A stretch of 64,000 nt of DNA from Cervus elaphus (Eukaryota; Chordata; Mammalia; Artiodactyla; Cervidae): positions 8,241,501 through 8,305,500 of the forward strand of contig NC_057818.1 of the NCBI RefSeq assembly GCF_910594005.1. The letters are read 5' to 3'. Below the pieces are notes generated by a model. The model worked only from the letters and a program-made list of their open reading frames with translations, did not search any database and was not told the DNA's origin. Each line of letters opens with the position of its first letter. The first letter of the stretch is position 1. The translations under genes and the position numbers were made by a program. Shown here in pieces: positions 32,520 through 43,079 of this stretch.

Positions 32520-33635
32520 ACGGGTGAAGACACGCTGAGTGACTGCAGAGGGCTCCTCTCCTAAACGATATGCTGTTGTTATCCTCTCTCATATAAAACT
32601 TAAACATCAACAGGCAGAGGAATATACTAAAACACTGCTTTGTCTTCTGTCTTCACGCATACTGTACATTCATGGTATTCGTATCTGTAAAATCGGTACT
32701 ATTATACCACCATTACCTAAAAATGGCAAACTTGGCAATGACAGAAGGAGGTGCTAAGCTGATAACACCAAATAGAGTGAGACTAGGCTCTTGAATATTT
32801 TTAGGTCTGGCGAGAGCTCAGATGAATCTCATAAAGGCCCAAGGCTGTCCTGTACGAGCTCAACCAACCTCTGGCCTGGGACCCGGGGCTCCCACAGAGC
32901 AAGACGGCATCTTTCATCACTTCCCAAGAGGACATTCGGTATGCACCACTGTGGTCTGTTTTCCTGGTTAACTCTGAGAATAGTAAATACATGGTCTTTG
33001 AGTCTTTCCCTCTAGGGTTTTAAATTCTATCCTTAAATAGTGTGAGTGGAAGAAAATAAGCCTGGGAGAAGAAAGGACTGCAGAACAGACATCACAAAAT
33101 ATTCCAGGAAATTCAGAGAGAGGACAGACCTTAAAGGCTAGCAGATCAAACCTGAGAAGTTACATATGTGGTTAGAGGTGGACAGTGCTATATGGGACTG
33201 GCTGCATCAGTTTGAGACTTATGGCAAAATGACAATTCAAGACCTTCTGCTCAAAAAGTATCAAGAATTTAAAAAAGAGTTTTTTAGTGTTAAAGCAAGT
33301 GTGGCACACTCCTGAGCTGGGAACCCTGGAGGACTGCACGCATCAAATGGCCATGAAGCCAGACCTGATAACATTTTAATTTTCCACAAAGCACCAGGGG
33401 AAAAAAGTGATTCCCGGAGTAAATAGTGGATGCTCCAAAATCTCCTGGTTAATTTATATATACGTACAAACACCTACCAACATCATCAAAGGGTTAAGGA
33501 GACTGAATGACCCTCACTTTAATTTCATAGAGTATAAGGCAAAAAGAAAGAAACAGGAAAGTCCTGTAATTGTGAGCACAGGGTTATGACCACCTTATTA
33601 TAAGATAATCCGAGACATCTTATTCTAAGTGTTAT
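32520..33635. other. Mostly unique DNA; unnamed old repeat at 33080-33375
   Basis: 33220-33375 ('gacaattcaagaccttctgc', 'cactcctgagctgggaaccc', 'ggccatgaagccagacctg') resembles an old mammalian dispersed repeat that I cannot name. The rest shows nothing recognisable. Confidence 0.35.
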
Positions 33636-33641
33636 CCTTCA

Positions 33642-33741
33642 GTAACACAGATGAAAATCAAAGTCGACCAGAGAATTATTTTCTCTTCTCTGTAACACAA
33701 ATGAAAATCAGAATCGACCAGAGAATTAATTATCTTTTCTG
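33642..33741. repeat. 50-bp tandem duplication
   Basis: Copy 1 (33642-33691) and copy 2 (33692-33741) both begin gtaacaca and run through atgaaaatca and cgaccagagaatta to a CT-rich end. There are only a few mismatches and no repeat family, so it is a local duplication in otherwise unique DNA. Confidence 0.9.
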
Positions 33742-33744
33742 CAA

Positions 33745-34205
33745 GACTTAATCCTGAAACTCCACTTGGAAAATAAGCTTTCTAATCACACACCATAATT
33801 TACACCAGTTTCTATATGGACTGGGGTGACTTGGGATGGGAGAAGACCTAGAAAATGTTGGCAAGTTTGAAAAATGCCAGAAGTGATAAGATCACTTTTA
33901 AGGTTCCCAGCAGCAGAGTCTATCTTTATAGAAACTTCTAAAAATTAAAAGTCTTCCATTTCATCTGAGACCATGATGGTGTTAAGAGAAGCAACCTGCT
34001 TTATGTGAGGATATGTTACCTAATTTTTACAAGCACTGGAGGAAGTTGTCCATCAACCCTATCTCTTAAATTTTATGCTGGTCTCAAGCAGCAATATCGT
34101 GTGGGCTAGAGAAAGATGGGGGTTTGGGGTCTAGCCCTGAAGGCAGCACTAACACGACTGTATGTTTATGAAACAGTAAATATCACTGAACGTGGGAAGG
34201 GGAAT
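33745..34205. other. Unique DNA, nothing recognised
   Basis: AT-rich; no repeat or exon seen. Confidence 0.4.
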
Positions 34206-34214
34206 AAAGTCTAG

Positions 34215-34425
34215 GCCAGGAGCCCACAGTGCTCGAAATCCTGCCTCTACTGTTCCCCAGCTGTGGGAACTCGGGGAAGTTACTATCTGCCTCAGTCTCC
34301 TCCTCTGTAAAATGGGTGGACTGAGTACCTGCCCCATCTGCACCAGCGTGGACTACAGGGACAAAGCACAAATGTGGTATATTAAACACAGACTGTGTTT
34401 AAAATTGCACTATAATTATGTGATG
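34215..34425 (+). repeat. MIR SINE, fairly complete
   Basis: 'gaaatcctgcctctactgtt', 'gtgggaactcggggaagtta' and 'ctcagtctcctcctctgtaa' then 'aatgggtgga' follow MIR in order. Clear core. Confidence 0.75.
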
Positions 34426-34429
34426 TAAT

Positions 34430-35600
34430 AAATACTGTTATAATGACAACCCACGCTACAATATATACACGCATGGAAGAAACATGCAGTGCACTTTAAA
34501 TTTATATAATAATGTGTCAAATTTATCCGGTCAAAAAGAGGACTTGACCTGACAACTGACCAACTATTAATACTATCACTGGAAGTTATTATAATCCAAT
34601 GGGAAGAATGGACTTATATGACATATTTCTGAAATGGAAACTAAGGCGGCATGTAGATACAGGGGACATAGTTTTCCAAGCCCAGATATTGGGACGTATG
34701 ATTTGATAACTGCAAGATCTCTTTTGGGGTCAAGGAAGCAGGAAATTTTAATTCATCTCTCTGCTGGGAAATTCAGGACACATGGCTAGATAGGACATGG
34801 GTACCAGTCTGAAGTTTTTTCTTTGAAAAGTTCCCTTCTGAAATCAGATATACAGTCCTCTGGGGGTAGACAATAAGACAGAGATGAAGAGAGACCTGGT
34901 CACTCAGCAGCATCCTTCACACACATACATACACACACACATAATCACACACATACACACCAATCCATGCACATCCACACAGACACACACATAATACATA
35001 CACACGTGACCTGATCTCAAAAATACACTTAGAAATATCTTTGGGGAAAACTCTTTAAAATTAATTCTAAATGAAGTGAAATATATTCTATATACTGCTG
35101 TAGAGATGCAAAAAAAAAAATTGCTCCTTCTGGAATTGATATAACTTAATTCACTGTGAAAGAGTATTTAAGATTCAACAGATACGCCTTGGATCCCAAG
35201 AAATTCAATGCTGATGTCCTAAAGGCCAGTGTTGTATGGATGCTTCATGTATAAATAAATCCTAGAAACCACATGAAAGTCAGGCTGGTGTTGGATATTT
35301 GTCTGTAATTGATCCTTTCTGTCCTCCCGCTCCTCTATCCCCACTCAGACATCCCCTTCTGGTTTATAAATTATATTGGTGTGTGCTATGCACACACACA
35401 CCTCCAACACCATAAGTATCTTATATATGTGTGTATAAGTAAACACACATAGAATATCATATAGTATAAGTATCTTATTTCTTAAATACTAAATACATTC
35501 CTAAAGCATGGGCCCAGGAAAGGCACAGGTTCACAAAAAACCAAGATCAGCTGCTTTAATAAACATATCATGGATTTGATATAGCGGTTGTTTTCTTTTT
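34430..35600. other. AT-rich unique DNA with a CA-rich tract
   Basis: A degenerate (CA)n tract with ATA and CAT interruptions covers 34918-35006. A run of A sits at 35110-35119. The phrase ataagtatctta is repeated at 35413-35424 and 35466-35477. No family or gene recognised. Confidence 0.5.
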
Positions 35601-35602
35601 TA

Positions 35603-35700
35603 GACTTGATTTATCTGTCACTTTCATTCCAAATTTGATTTATTGGTCAATTTCTTTTCGAGATTTGATTTATTGGTCAATTTCTCTTCAAGATTTGATT
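35603..35700. repeat. 30-bp minisatellite, about three copies
   Basis: Units start atttgatttattggtcaatt at 35633 and 35663, with a truncated copy at 35693 and a diverged one at 35604-35632 (gacttgatttatctgtcact). The two central units differ at only a couple of bases. Confidence 0.9.
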
Positions 35701-35704
35701 AAAA

Positions 35705-36330
35705 CACATTACATAAGTCTTTTCAGATCTATTTCTAAATATCATATATATTTCTAAGTATGGATGTTTAAAGTCTTTATCCATAAATGTTCTTGATTGA
35801 TGCCTGTTTTTTCATTAGTTTTTTTCTTTAACTCCAGATAGTCATTTATTCTGTAATCGGAATCAGCATAAACAAACTATAAAGTCCAATTCTGTAATGA
35901 ATTACTCTTATCACAGATTCCCTGAGAAAAGAAGCTTAAGATATAACAAGGTGAGGAGAGTTTGTGTTGGGGGGGGGCGGCAAGTGTACATCGGCTGGTT
36001 GGTCTCCAGTCTCTAGCTTTATAGATAGATGTATCATAAACACTTGCACAAGAAAAGCTTCTAGCATAACATCTCCAATGACTATTAGTCTGTGGCTGCA
36101 CGGATGGCCTTGAAGACAGAGTCTTGTATCATTCTGGTAAACAGTTTATTTTAATGGACTCATGGTGTACTGTTTCTTCTCTCCTCCCTGGTGCTTCTTC
36201 ACAGACTTCCAGAGAAGCCAATGCCTCGGTCCTCTGCCCACCAAACTCGTGGACTCACGACAGGATAGCACAGCAGGACCCCGGGATGCTGGGTGCCCCA
36301 GGGAGAGGCGTCCACACCCCAAAAGTCAGG
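35705..36330. other. Unique DNA, nothing recognised
   Basis: AT-rich to about 36120, then GC-richer. A G run of eight lies at 35970-35977. Overlapping frames at 36124-36387 show no domain. Confidence 0.4.
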
Positions 36331-36334
36331 TAGC

Positions 36335-36660
36335 AGTGTGGCAGAGTGGGACCGTCTAGGGCTGTGTTTGAGAGCCCAGAGCCTCACACCCGCTTCCTGA
36401 CCTCAGCCCTTAAACTTCTCTGGATGAGAAGGATTCTTGCTAACTGGTTACAAAGTGTGCACCTCCTGGGCTTCCCAGGTGGCACTAGTGGTAAAGAACC
36501 TGCCTGCCAGTGGAGGAGACATAAGAGACGTGAGTTCAATCCCTGGGTCGGGAAGATCCCCTGGAAGAGGGCGTGGCAACTGAGCACTTACCATGAAGGG
36601 TGGCTGCAAGGATTACATGAGCAAATGGACACGTAGTGCTGAGCCCAGGGCTGGGTGACG
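36335..36660 (+). repeat. MIR SINE split by a partial Bov-tA
   Basis: Left: 'gtggcagagtgggaccgtct', 'ttcctgacctcagcccttaa', 'acttctctggatgagaagga'. Right: 'gctgcaaggattacatgagc', 'acacgtagtgctgagcccag'. Together these follow MIR from the 5' end to the 3' half. Confidence 0.6.
36468..36580 (+). mobile_element. Bov-tA SINE lacking its 3' half
   Basis: Head 'gggcttcccaggtggcacta', then 'gagttcaatccctgggtcgg' and 'aagatcccctggaagagggc', stopping at 'gtggcaac' where 'ccactccagtattcttg' should follow. The MIR resumes at once. SINE copies normally lose 5' sequence, so loss of the 3' half suggests a later deletion. Confidence 0.9.
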
Positions 36661-36664
36661 GCAG

Positions 36665-38660
36665 CTGCAGTGATCTCTTTCAGAGGAACAGGATGGCCGA
36701 CAACACAGGCCATTGAGAGAGTGCTGGGCGGCACCTGGGAACCAGGTGCCTGAACCACACTGAGGTCGTTCTGTAGACAACGCCCCACGACACTGGGTAA
36801 ACTCAGCAAGGTCCACTAGCAGCAGCAGAGACAGACCCCACTCCAAGCTGGGGCTGAGCCCCTCTTCAGAACGGCCTTCCATATGACGAGAAGGCCATAG
36901 GACAGTGCCCACGGAAGCAGGCTGCAGCTCTAAGTTACTGAGCTATTCAGGTCATCAGGAGTTCAAATTTAAGGTGAGGATCTTCTGTGCTTTCAGCAAG
37001 GACTGAACTTAACTGATTCTCTGCCTGGCCCTTGCCGTGGATGGCAAAGCCCAGCTTAGATTACGCTGGCCCCATCCCCAGTGTGGAAACCTCCCTTCCA
37101 GGTTGACACTCCTCTGAAAGCGATCCTCTGTGGTTCCATTCGGTCTGTCTGAAGCCTGACACTCGTGTGGGTCATCTTGCAGCGCCTGAAAAGGCGCCGC
37201 AGCCAAAACCCTGGCAGGAGAGGCAAGCTGCGGTCATCTCCTCTTAGCGGCCCCGAACTCCACTCACCCAGAAGGCTACAGACCGTTGCACCCCCTCCCC
37301 TGAATCTATGGATGAGAGGCCATTTCCACCAAGGGACCTTATAGGGTGATGATTCCATAAATCAAGGAGGACCCTGAAGAACACCTAGAAGGAAAGCAAC
37401 CTCTTACAGGGTTCCGTTTCAGGACCATAAGCTGAGCTCTGAGACACAGGCGGCGTCCCCGGCGCAGGTGGTGCAGAAAGGGGATGGAAGCTCCTCCCAC
37501 CGCTGATGCTATGCCCACCCTCCCCACCCCAGCCACGCCGGCCTTTGCTCCTGCAAGCACTGTTCCTCCAAACCCTGAAACTCCACGAGGACGGCTGCTG
37601 CCCAGTGCTATCTGCAGAGCCTAGCGTCTGCGCGTGCTGGCAAGATGGAGAAATGAATAAAAATGAATGTCAACATTTTTACCAAAGAAAGGGGGAGTAG
37701 AAAAAAAAAGGAAGGAAGAGACGTGATCATCAAAATCTGCAGGGGTTTAGGGTAGAGGATGGGGGGTGGTGCGGGTAACAGATTTATTCCCCTGCATGAA
37801 GATTACGGGAGTGGAGAGAGACAGAAAGACAAACTCCCCACTCACCAGGCTTTCTTAGTTGGGTGCCTGCTCTGCTTTCAACGCTGGGTCAGCTGACTAA
37901 CCATTATTTCCAACTCACAGACTCTTTCCTTCACAAAACCCTGTGAGGCCTCACTCTGACAGCTCTCCACGTGGCCCCCAAGATGGACACTCTCTGGGCT
38001 ACCTCAGCAGCCAGCAGAGCCTTATCAAGGGCAAAAGCGGACAGCCTAAATTAGGGGCCCTACCCAGTGGAGGGGGTCACCCTCCCCTGTAAAGAGGTCG
38101 AACCTGAAACAAAGCCCCTCTCCCTCCTTCTCCCCGCTGTCCTCACCAGTCTCGCTGGCTGTCTCACTGGATGGAACACGCCCAGGTCGGGGACGGTAGG
38201 ATTTTGTACCCTCTAAGTTGAGGCTGGACGAGGAGCCTCTTCTGTTAGTCTGCTGAAGTAGCAGGCACATGTACGATCCCTTCTGTATGCAGGTTCCCAG
38301 CCAAGTTATAAAGGGAGGCAGAAGCCAGAGCCCCTGGGGGATGGTTGGCACTGACGGTTCACAAAATAACCTCTCTGGACTGAAGGTCATCCCCAGAGAC
38401 ATGGCACTGGGGGCCATGGGCCACAGCACATCAAGCAGACCCCCTGGCCCCACAGACGGCAGGGCTGAGTGCTCAAACACCTGTGTGCACGGGCCCCATC
38501 CAGAATCACACAGCAGGGAGACCCAGGGTGCTTCCAAGGACCTAAGCCAGTCCAGAGCAAGAGTCAGAAGACCACGGTCCCTGGGCCAGAGCCTCAATGC
38601 CCAAGAGCGAAGGGTGGTTTTCACAGTTGAAATCTGCTTTTAGAAATCCAAAGAAGAATA
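36665..38660. other. Unique DNA, GC-rich, no supported gene
   Basis: No repeat family recognised over about 2 kb. Long minus frames at 36613-36912, 37056-37358 and 38046-38624 (192 codons) lack any recognisable domain; the last overlaps a plus frame at 38269-38643. Confidence 0.4.
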
Positions 38661-38668
38661 TTGTGTGG

Positions 38669-38857
38669 CACGTGAAAGTTATATGAAGACCAAACTTTCA
38701 GGGTCTGCAAAGAAAATGCATCCATGCCACGCCCATTCATTTACATATCATCCAAGGCTGCTTTCTCACTCCAGCGGCAGAGCTGAGTAACTGTGACGGA
38801 GCCAGCTGAGAATATGAGCTATCTGGCTGTCTACAGAAGAATTCTGCTGGCTCTCAA
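38669..38857 (-). mobile_element. Old hAT-type element fossil
   Basis: 'acgtgaaagttatatgaaga', 'cacgcccattcatttacata', 'cagcggcagagctgagtaac' and 'gctatctggctgtctacaga' match a common mammalian element whose other strand begins with a GGTCGGCAAACTTTTTCTGT-type end. Superfamily hAT by my recollection; family name not given. Confidence 0.55.
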
Positions 38858-38944
38858 TCAGGGCTGGGCCTTGCTCTACTGAATTCTGCCTCCTGCTTTG
38901 ACATTTGCTGCTGTCCTTTCTATATATTGGGCTCTTTTTTTTTT

Positions 38945-39141
38945 TTAAGGTGATTTTAGTATTTTTGAGGCTTTGTTGAATCTGTTACAATACTGCTTCT
39001 GTTTTATGTTCTGATTTTTTGGGTGGTGAGGCCTGTGGGATCTTATTTCCCTGACCAGGGATTGAACCTGCAACGCACCCCCCCCCAGCCCCCCAATATT
39101 GGAAGATGAAGGCTTAATCACTGGACCGCCAGGGAAGTCCC
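38945..39141 (-). mobile_element. CHR-2 type SINE, long form
   Basis: 'tatttttgaggctttgttga' at the tail side, 'gtgaggcctgtgggatctta', 'ctgaccagggattgaacctg', a C-rich piece, and 'cactggaccgccagggaagt' then 'ccc' at the head. Reverse complement of a CHR-2 SINE with an extended 3' region. Confidence 0.85.
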
Positions 39142-39229
39142 TGTAATTGGGTTTCTAAGGAAGATACATCTTCAACATGTTTGTAGGATAAGATGCACCC
39201 TCCTGAGCTTGGGAAAAAAGACCAGAGGC

Positions 39230-39475
39230 CTACCTGCTCTCAGCCCTACCTGGCCCATCCAGACAGCCTCTCTGCTGCCCCCTGCTCTCAGGACAAAGGG
39301 GAACGCGGACTGCCCCACAGAAGGTCCTGCGCCCTTCTGCTCTGAACCTCTGCACCTGCTGCTCTCTCATCTGAAACCCCTCCTCTGACTGCCCCGGGGA
39401 ATTCTGACCCTCCCAGAAAACTATTTCAAGTCTTACCTCTTTCGTAACACTGTCTCAGCTCCCCAGTAACGTGAC
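39230..39475 (+). repeat. L2 LINE fragment
   Basis: 'cctgcgcccttctgctctga', 'aactatttcaagtcttacct' and 'ctttcgtaacactgtctcag' follow L2's ORF2-to-3'-UTR region. Diverged. Confidence 0.5.
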
Positions 39476-39479
39476 CCTC

Positions 39480-39860
39480 CCTCCCTCCCCCGCCCCAGCC
39501 CCCCCATCCTCTGCTATGGACAGGATCTCAGCCCTTATCATCTGGCTTCTGAAACCACAGGCTGTGCTGCCAGACAGCTGCCCCTGCCTTCTCCCCACTC
39601 GGGGCCTCTGCTGCTGGACCATGATGTCCCAGAGGGTATTTTTTCCCTTGTGGTCATGTTCACGGTACTGAGCTCCAGGGGTGGGGTGGTCAGCCAGGGC
39701 TGACGGATGAGAGGTGGTCCCCGGCCCTGATCCCCCAAATTCCATCTGTCATGCCAGTTAGATCTGTGGGCAAGCCCAGAGAGATGGGACCAGGGCCCTA
39801 CCCTTCCACGAGGCAGAGTTGAAGGTGCAGGGTGGTCTGGGATATGGGCAACTTGGGGTT
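39480..39860. other. Unique DNA, nothing recognised
   Basis: C-rich at 39476-39506. Minus frames at 39455-39894 overlap each other and have no domain. Confidence 0.4.
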
Positions 39861-39864
39861 TGAA

Positions 39865-40000
39865 CTTCCAACTTTTGAGCCTCAATTTCTCCACCTGTGA
39901 AATGGGTTATTAAGATCCCCAAGCTGGCAGATTTGGGAGAATTAAATGAAGCAGGAAAACAAAGTGTCTGGCATGTAGCAGGTGCTCAAAAGATGCCAGC
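39865..40000 (+). repeat. MIR SINE fragment
   Basis: 'cctcaatttctccacctgtg', 'aaatgggttattaagatccc', 'gagaattaaatgaagcagga' and 'gtctggcatgtagcaggtgc' match the MIR core and 3' half in order. Confidence 0.7.
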
Positions 40001-40004
40001 TGTC

Positions 40005-40640
40005 ACCTTGAACATTTGCCTTGGCAACAGCACCCACGGAGCCATTTCTCACGGCACAGCGTCTGCGAGTCTCCATAACCTCAGAGGAGCCCAGAGCGGG
40101 CCACTCGCCTCCAAAGGCCCCCAGTCCCCCGGAGCCCCAGGCCCAGAGCCAGAGGCCACTGAGAGGGCGGTGCGCGCACACTCGGGGGTTTCTGGGAGCT
40201 TGCACCACCCCGCTTACAGAAGTCTCCCTCCGGGGGAGCTCCGGCAGACAGCCTGGAGTCGGCTTGTGCTCAGAAGGCACCTTTGTCAGAGAGATGCCTT
40301 AGCGCGCGGTCACAGTATCTCTCTGACACAGGCTGCTGTTTTCCGGGAGCCTGGGGACTCACTGGCGCAGCTGAAGATGACTGGGGGCCAGCCCTGCACC
40401 CAGCACCTCGGAGAAAGCCGGAGAAGGCGAACAGTCCCCGGGGTTCTCGGCCCGGCCTTCCTAAAGGGCCCTCTGACCCGCACACAGGAAAACACCAAGG
40501 GTCCATGGCCGCTTCCCTCGGGGAAGAGATGGTCCTCTCTCAGCGCTCACCAATGCCTAACAGCAACCACCGAAATGACAACAGGAGCAAAAGCGGCCAC
40601 AGGCAGACACGCCGCCAGCGGCAGCAGCAGGGTTCCCCAA
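40005..40640. other. GC-rich, CpG-containing unique DNA
   Basis: The longest open frame of the window (plus, 39897-40697, 266 codons) crosses this stretch, but it begins inside a MIR and ends inside another MIR. No domain is visible and frames oppose it. I treat it as chance. Confidence 0.45.
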
Positions 40641-40644
40641 GGTG

Positions 40645-40795
40645 ACCCTCCCAACAACCCCGTGAGGTGGGGACCAGGGTCTCTGGTTTACAGGTGAGGA
40701 AAAGGTGGACCTGAAACAGCTGAACGACCAAGAAAAGCAGGCCACAGCTGTGTCTGCAGCCACACGTTCCTCTACGGCCTTCACCACTCGGCTCA
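40645..40795 (-). repeat. MIR SINE fragment
   Basis: 'cctcccaacaaccccgtgag', 'gtggggaccagggtctctgg' and 'tttacaggtgaggaaaaggt' are MIR read in reverse complement. Confidence 0.65.
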
Positions 40796-40799
40796 AGCC

Positions 40800-41145
40800 G
40801 CTGATCGCAGCGTGTCCTGAAAGGGTCCATCAGCTTTACCAGGACGGGCCCAGCACACTGATTTTTAAATAGAGAATCATGTTGGGTTCTGCTTTCCCTG
40901 GTCCCTGGCCAAAACTGCCTGAACCCACAAGAAGAGACCTTCAGGAACAGATGTTGAAGCTGAGGGATCTCATAGGAAGCAGTCACGGCTTTAAAGACGC
41001 TCAAGCCTTGAAATCTGTGGGTGATACCTTGTGACCAACTCAACAACAAAATTACAGAAATGATGGATGAGCCTTGAGCTAAAAGGATGGATACTTAAGC
41101 AGCCTTTGAAAATGTTGTTCTGGTATTCTTCATCCCGAGCCCAGC
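40800..41145. other. Unique DNA, nothing recognised
   Basis: No repeat or exon seen. Confidence 0.4.
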
Positions 41146-41149
41146 TGTC

Positions 41150-41312
41150 CCCTTCACACGTGAGCTATGTGACCAAGGCCACTACATCATCCTTCTGTGC
41201 CTAATTTACTCATCCAAACAATGGGGATAATGGATCACAACCACAATGCAGAATTGCTCTATGGACTTAATACATGTGAAGAGCTTAGAACAGGGCTTGA
41301 CACGGGTAGGCT
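41150..41312 (+). repeat. MIR SINE fragment
   Basis: 'gtgagctatgtgaccaaggc', 'tctgtgcctaatttactcat', 'caatggggataatggatcac' and 'gaagagcttagaacagggct' match MIR in order. Confidence 0.75.
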
Positions 41313-41314
41313 GT

Positions 41315-41770
41315 GTTGGTGATCTTCCATTTTGGGTTCTCTGCAATCTTGCGCACATAGAAGCTCTCTACAGCCAACACTCTATCTAACAGACTTCAGC
41401 TAGTGAGGTTTTGTTTTTGTTTTTGTTTTTTTAAATCCAATTCCATTGCCAGTGCCAGCCATATCAATGCTTGGGCTGCTGGGGAAGAGCTAGGAAAGAC
41501 TTTTCTGCCAAGGTAATTTCCCGAAGTTTCCGTTTTTGGAGGAGAAAATTAGACAATGGCCAAGATCAGCAGTTTGAGGGTGGAGGAGGAGAAAGCTGGA
41601 GCGTCTCTCTGCCAACGATCTTGTCACAGCATTTTCCAGGCCCCCAGGTGCAGAGGGGAGTGAAAATAACCCTGGCTGTGAACAAGAAGAAACTGACCCA
41701 CCGGGAGAGTCAGCCCAAATGCAGAGCGCCAATGGACTAAGACTGTTTCGGTTGTGGGCGCTGGCTGTAG
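41315..41770. other. Unique DNA, nothing recognised
   Basis: A T-rich run interrupted by G (ttttgtttttgtttttgttt) lies at 41410-41431. Frames on both strands at 41471-41740 have no domain. Confidence 0.4.
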
Positions 41771-41880
41771 CTACAATCTGTACCCTGGCAACTCTGTCTA
41801 CTAGTTATGTGGCCTCGGGCATGCCAGAGTCTCTATGACTCAGTTTTCTCATCTGCAAAATAGGGATCATAACAATGGCC

Positions 41881-42963
41881 AGTGAAACAGAATAAAAAGC
41901 CCAGAAATAAAGCCACACACTGACAGTCAACTAATCTTCAACAATGGAAACAAGAATATACAATAGAGAAAAGACAGTCTTGTCAGCAAGCAGTGTTGGG
42001 AAAGCTTGATAGCCACATGTAAATCAGTGAAGTTAGGACATACCCTCACACCATACACAAAAATAAACTCAAAATGGCTTAAAGACTTAAATACAATACA
42101 GGGACACCATAAAACTCCTACAGGAGAACATAGGCAAAATGTCCTCTGACATAAATGCATAAATCATAGCAATGTTTTCTTAGATCAGTCCCCCAAGGCA
42201 ATAGAAATAGAAGCAAAAATAAACAAATGGGGCCAATCAAACTTGTAAGCTGTTGCATAGCAAAGGAAACCATAAATGAAATGAAAAGACAAGCTACAGA
42301 CTGGAAGAAGATATTTGCAAATGAGGTAACCATCAAGAGCTTAATTTCCAAAATATACAAACAGCTCACTCTAATCAATAACAAAAAAACAAACAACCCA
42401 ACCAAAAAATGGGCAGAATACCTAAATAGACATTTCTCCAAAGAGGACATACAGACAGCCAATAGCCACATGAAAAGATGCTCAACTGCTAATTATCAGA
42501 GATGGGCATCAGAAAAGACGCCACATGAAAAGATGCCCAACTGCTAATTATCAGAGAACTGCAAATCAAAACTACAATGAGGTACCACCTCACACCAGTC
42601 AGAATAACCATCATTAAAAAGCCTACAAATAATAAATGTTGGAGAGGGTATGGAGAAAAGGGAACCCTCCTACACTGTTAGTGGGAATATAAATTGGTGC
42701 AGCCAACATGGAAAACAGTACAGAGGTTCTTTAAAAAAAACTAAAACTAGAACTACCATATGATCGAGAGACCTCACTCCTGGGCACATATGCAGAGAAA
42801 ATTCTGATTTGAAAATATGCACCCCAATTTTCATAGGATTTAGAATTAGCTGAAAAATACTACTGTATATAAAATAGACTTAAAAAAAAACAAGGTGCCA
42901 CTCTATAGCGCAGGGAACTATATTCAGTATCTGGTAATAAACTATAATGGGAAAGAAAACAAA
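41881..42963 (+). mobile_element. 5'-truncated L1 with ORF2 C-terminal remnant
   Basis: A frame at 42227-42547 reads WAEYLNRHFSKEDIQTANSH, typical of the L1 ORF2 C-terminal region. The upstream part fits 'aacttgtaagctgttgcata' and the 3' UTR 'gcgcagggaactatattcag'. Near-duplicate flanks ataacaatggcc (41869-41880) and ataacagtgacc (42964-42975) mark the insertion. The YxDD part of reverse transcriptase is absent. A 55-bp internal tandem duplication breaks the frame. Confidence 0.85.
42465..42557 (+). repeat. 55-bp tandem duplication inside the L1
   Basis: gccacatgaaaagatg at 42465 recurs at 42520, and both copies continue through caactgctaattatcagaga. The first unit carries an extra tgggcatcagaaaagac at its end. 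The second runs on into the normal L1 sequence. Confidence 0.9.
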
Positions 42964-43079
42964 ATAACAGTGACCATCTTCCCGAGCGCTGCAAAGATCA
43001 AGTGTGATAGCCAGTGTTACGACTGAATACCGTAACACTGTGATCCTTCAGCAGTGCTAGTTATCATCACAGAAACAGG

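Larger units (their letters stand above)
41775..43075 (+). repeat. MIR split by an L1
   Basis: Left part 41775-41880: 'gttatgtggcctcgggcatg', 'cagttttctcatctgcaaaa', 'tagggatcataacaatgg'. Right part 42964-43075: 'cccgagcgctgcaaagatca', 'cagcagtgctagttatcatc'. These are consecutive MIR segments, with the L1 (41881-42963) between. Confidence 0.7.

Noticed and set aside
33642..35700. Short tandem repeats as a CRISPR array
   Set aside because: The units are directly adjacent without unique spacers, few in number, and the genome is mammalian.
39897..40697. 266-codon plus-strand open frame, the longest in the window
   Set aside because: It starts within a MIR and ends within another MIR, has opposing frames over the same GC-rich bases, and shows no domain or motif I recognise.
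41881..42963. Live LINE-1
   Set aside because: Only the ORF2 C-terminal remnant and 3' UTR are present, with stops and a duplication; the endonuclease and reverse transcriptase regions are missing.
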